Below, piece after piece: positions 61,695 to 64,000 of a DNA stretch of 64,000 nt. A program made the translations under genes and the position numbers. The notes beneath the pieces were generated by a model. The model was not told the origin of the DNA. It ran no database searches and saw only the letters and a list, made by a program, of their open reading frames with translations. Origin of the DNA: Sphingomonas kyeonggiensis (lineage in GTDB: Bacteria > Pseudomonadota > Alphaproteobacteria > Sphingomonadales > Sphingomonadaceae). Location: assembly GCF_014204495.1 (NCBI RefSeq), contig NZ_JACHLN010000004.1, positions 1 to 64,000 on the forward strand. The letters are read 5' to 3'. Position 1 is the stretch's first letter. Every line of letters begins with the position of its first letter.

Positions 61695-64000
61695 CTACTT
61701 GTCGCCGTCGCTCTCGTCCTCGCCCTGATCGTCGCCCTCGAGATTCCGGGAAGGGTTCTGATCCAGCGAGAAGCCGGGTGCGACGCCGACCCGCAGCGTC
61801 TTGAGGGCGTCGCTTGCATCGGCGCCCGATTGGGTAAGCGTGATCGCCAGCGTGCCGGGGATCACGGTGAGCAGGTAATTGGCCGACAGCGCCAGCGTCC
61901 CCTGCCCGATCGCATAGCGGCCGACCTGCTCGCCCGCGGCCCGCGCCAGCGCGCCGCTGAAGCTGTCGCCGCTCACCACCGATCCGCCGGTGACGGCATA
62001 GGTGAAGGCGGGATCGGGCTGGCCGAGGAGCTTGGTCATGTCGGCCACCGTCACCGTCACCGCGCGGCGGGTGATGTCGGCGGTCACCGGCGTGCCCGAC
62101 AGGGTGACGGTGTAGTTCGCCGCGTCCGCGCCCGAGAGCGAGAGGCCGCTTACCTGCACCGTGCGGCCGGTGCCGGCATTGGCATCGGCGAAGCGATAGC
62201 TCGCCGTACCGGTTACCGTGTCGCCCGAGATCAGCCCGGTCAGCGCGATCCGGCCGGTGGCGGTGGTGGTGCCGTCATAGGTCCGGCTGTCCGCCGTGGC
62301 AGTGGCGCCGATCGCCTTGAGAGAGATCACGGCGCTGCCGCTGGCGGTACCGCTGATCGTGTAGTTGGCCGCATCGGCGCCGTTGAGTGCCAGGCCCGTG
62401 GCGGTTGCGGTGCGGGTGCCGGCATTCTTGCTGTCGAAGGCCATGTCGGCGGCAGTGACGCCAACCGTGTCGCCCCCGATCAGACCGCTCAGGCCGAGCG
62501 TGCCGGTGGCGGCAGTGGTGCCGTCATAGACCCGCCCGTTCGCCGCCAGCGTGGCGGTGATCGCCTTGGCGAGGATATTGGCCAGCGCGGTCGCGGTAGT
62601 GCCGGTCAGCACATAGTTGCCCGCGTCGCCGCCGGACAGGCCGATCCCGCTCGCGGTCACCGTGCGGCCCGTGCCCGCATTCTTGCTGTCGAAGGCCATG
62701 CCGGCGCTGGTCGCCGAGACCGTGTCGCCGGCAACCACGCCGTTCAGACCCAGCGTCCCGGTGGCGGCAGTGGTGCCGTCATAGGTCTTGCCGTTGGCCG
62801 ACAGGGTCGCGGTGATCGCCTTGGCAAGGATGTCCGCCAGTGCCGTCGCGCTGGTGCCGGTCAGCACGTAATTGCCCGCATCCACGCCCGAGAGGCCGAT
62901 CCCGCTCGCGGTCACCGTGCGGCCCGTGCCGGCATTCTTGCTGTCAAAGGCATAGCTGCCGGTCGCGCTCACCTGGTCGTTGCCGACCAGACCGCCCAGG
63001 CTCAGCGAGCCGGTGGCGGCAGTGGTGCCGTCATAGGTCTTGCCATTGGCCGTCAGCGTCGCGGTGATCGCCTTGGCAAGGATGTCCGCCAGCGCCGTCG
63101 CGCTGGTGTCAGTCAGCACGTAGTTGCCCGCGTCCGTCCCCGACAGGGTGATCCCGCTGGCCGTGACCGTACGGCCCGTGCCCGCATTCTTGCTGTCAAA
63201 GGCATAGCTGCCGGCCGCGCTCACCTGATCATTGCCGATCAGCCCGCCGAGGCCCAGCGAGCCGGTGGCGGCAATGGTGCCGTCATAGGTCTTGCCGTTG
63301 GCCGTCAGTGTCGCCGTGATCGCCTTGGCCAGGATCTCCGCCAGCGCAGTCGTGCTGCTGGCCGAAAGGACATAGTTGCCCGCATCAGCGCCCGACAGGG
63401 TGATGCCGTTCGCCGTGACGAGATGCGTGCCGGCATTCTTGCCATCAAAGGCCATGCCGGTGCTGTTCGCCGACACCGTGTCGCCCGCGATCAACCCGCT
63501 CAGGCCCAGCGTGCCGGTGGCGCCCAGCGTGCCGTCATAGGTCTTGCTGTTGGCGGTCAGGATCGCGCTGATCACGCGCGGATCGATCACCACGGTGCCG
63601 GGCACGAAGGTGAAGGTGTAGCCCATCTCCGAGCTCAGCGTGCCGAGCGAGGCATAGGCCGGATAGGTGCCAGCGTCGCTGCCCACACCGGTGATCGCGG
63701 CCTGGCCGGTCCAGGCGTTCGCGGCGCTGTCGCCATTGACTAGGCCGGTGATCGTCGTGGTGACGTTCGGCGTGGTGCCGTCATACACCAGGTGCAGGCT
63801 CGACGGGGTGACCGTCAGCACCGGGCGATAGCCGTAGACGAAGCGGTTGCCAGCATTCGGCGCCGTTGCGAAGCCGCCGGTGGCGAAGTTGTAGGCGTCG
63901 CCATAATAGCTGGTGCCCGCCAGGCCGCCGAAATCGTTGAGCGGATCGGAGATGCCGGGATTGCCGCCGGCCTGGGTGTAGACCAGCCAGCGACCGTTCG
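61695..64000 (-). CDS. Filamentous-haemagglutinin-like exoprotein with YDG and MBG repeats, C-terminal part (runs off the right edge)
   Basis: The reverse frame is open from the right edge to a stop at 61695, at least 768 residues. The upstream part visible (GISDPLNDFGGLAGTSYYGDAYNF) is followed by at least six 84-residue YDG repeats of the plan KAITATLTANGKTYDGTTAATGSL...SGVDAGNYVLTGTSATALADILA, then one MBG domain (RRAVTVTVADMTKLLGQPDPAFTY...YLLTVIPGTLAITL) and an acidic tail EGDDQGEDESDGDK. Such C-terminal blocks are found in large secreted exoproteins of the two-partner type. The start, signal and secretion domain are outside. A hairpin follows the stop. Its transporter partner is not in the window. 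Confidence 0.85.
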   Translation of the reverse strand, partial: NGRWLVYTQAGGNPGISDPLNDFGGLAGTSYYGDAYNFATGGFATAPNAGNRFVYGYRPVLTVTPSSLHLVYDGTTPNVTTTITGLVNGDSAANAWTGQAAITGVGSDAGTYPAYASLGTLSSEMGYTFTFVPGTVVIDPRVISAILTANSKTYDGTLGATGTLGLSGLIAGDTVSANSTGMAFDGKNAGTHLVTANGITLSGADAGNYVLSASSTTALAEILAKAITATLTANGKTYDGTIAATGSLGLGGLIGNDQVSAAGSYAFDSKNAGTGRTVTASGITLSGTDAGNYVLTDTSATALADILAKAITATLTANGKTYDGTTAATGSLSLGGLVGNDQVSATGSYAFDSKNAGTGRTVTASGIGLSGVDAGNYVLTGTSATALADILAKAITATLSANGKTYDGTTAATGTLGLNGVVAGDTVSATSAGMAFDSKNAGTGRTVTASGIGLSGGDAGNYVLTGTTATALANILAKAITATLAANGRVYDGTTAATGTLGLSGLIGGDTVGVTAADMAFDSKNAGTRTATATGLALNGADAANYTISGTASGSAVISLKAIGATATADSRTYDGTTTATGRIALTGLISGDTVTGTASYRFADANAGTGRTVQVSGLSLSGADAANYTVTLSGTPVTADITRRAVTVTVADMTKLLGQPDPAFTYAVTGGSVVSGDSFSGALARAAGEQVGRYAIGQGTLALSANYLLTVIPGTLAITLTQSGADASDALKTLRVGVAPGFSLDQNPSRNLEGDDQGEDESDGDK
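62062..63580 (-). repeat. Tandem 252-bp (84-residue) YDG repeats
   Basis: Units recur every 252 bases; the shared GATCGCCTTGGC motif (start of each KAI segment) lies near 63319, 63066, 62814, 62550 and, as GATCGCCTTGAG, 62310. Central units are nearly identical in DNA, showing recent homogenisation; the outer ones have diverged. Confidence 0.88.

Overview
The window is a high-GC chromosomal segment of an alphaproteobacterium, most probably a sphingomonad (Sphingomonas or a close relative). The evidence is the gene families and their order: a TonB-receptor/tryptophan-halogenase/GH97 locus, a DUF2794 gene beside serine acetyltransferase, the HprK-related kinase/PqqD/nucleotidyltransferase cassette, and many short palindromic repeats in the gaps. 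No rRNA, tRNA, CRISPR array, insertion sequence or phage block was seen. This is a reading by eye, without database searches.

Layout. 0-1.4 kb: start of a secreted IPT/TIG-repeat protein running off the left edge. 1.8-3.4 kb: a tail-collar (MdpB-like) protein, a DUF6916-like protein and a GNAT acetyltransferase. 3.4-7.4 kb: a leftward UDP-GlcNAc operon, glmU, two small unknown genes, glmS. 7.5-8.7 kb: gph and a VOC protein. 8.8-11.4 kb: a leftward cassette made of a Tat-signal protein, a PqqD/RRE-like protein, an HprK-related kinase and a DxD nucleotidyltransferase. These are the kinds of enzymes found beside some lasso peptides, but here without protease or cyclase. It is the best candidate for an undescribed system. 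11.7-18.9 kb: the phosphate regulon phoR-pstSCAB-phoU-phoB, with a Pho box lying across the phoR stop codon. 19.0-19.9 kb: two small secreted paralogues, each behind a hairpin leader. 20-27.2 kb: an SDR, membrane and secreted unknowns, an EamA exporter divergent from an Lrp/AsnC regulator around a perfect palindrome, cysE-DUF2794, a TSUP permease and two small membrane proteins. 27.2-30.7 kb: ahpC, ahpF and oxyR, with matching ATCG-N7-CGAT sites before ahpC and oxyR. 30.7-31.9 kb: pgsA-moaD-moaE.

32.1-43.7 kb is a glucan or oligosaccharide uptake locus: a TonB receptor, two halogenase-family flavoproteins, a secreted GH97 glucosidase, an MFS sugar transporter and a divergent LacI regulator. 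43.8-48.4 kb: an LplT-like transporter, a 56-residue membrane protein, a second LacI regulator divergent from a GLYK-type glycerate kinase, and an AraC-type regulator. 48.6-61.4 kb: one autotransporter of 4,298 residues with a block of 91-residue repeats before its barrel. 61.7 kb to the end: the C-terminal part of a leftward exoprotein with YDG/MBG repeats.

The intergenic gaps hold four families of short palindromes, usually as head-to-head pairs. Two pairs enclose a rho-independent terminator. One copy lies inside a halogenase-family gene and is translated.
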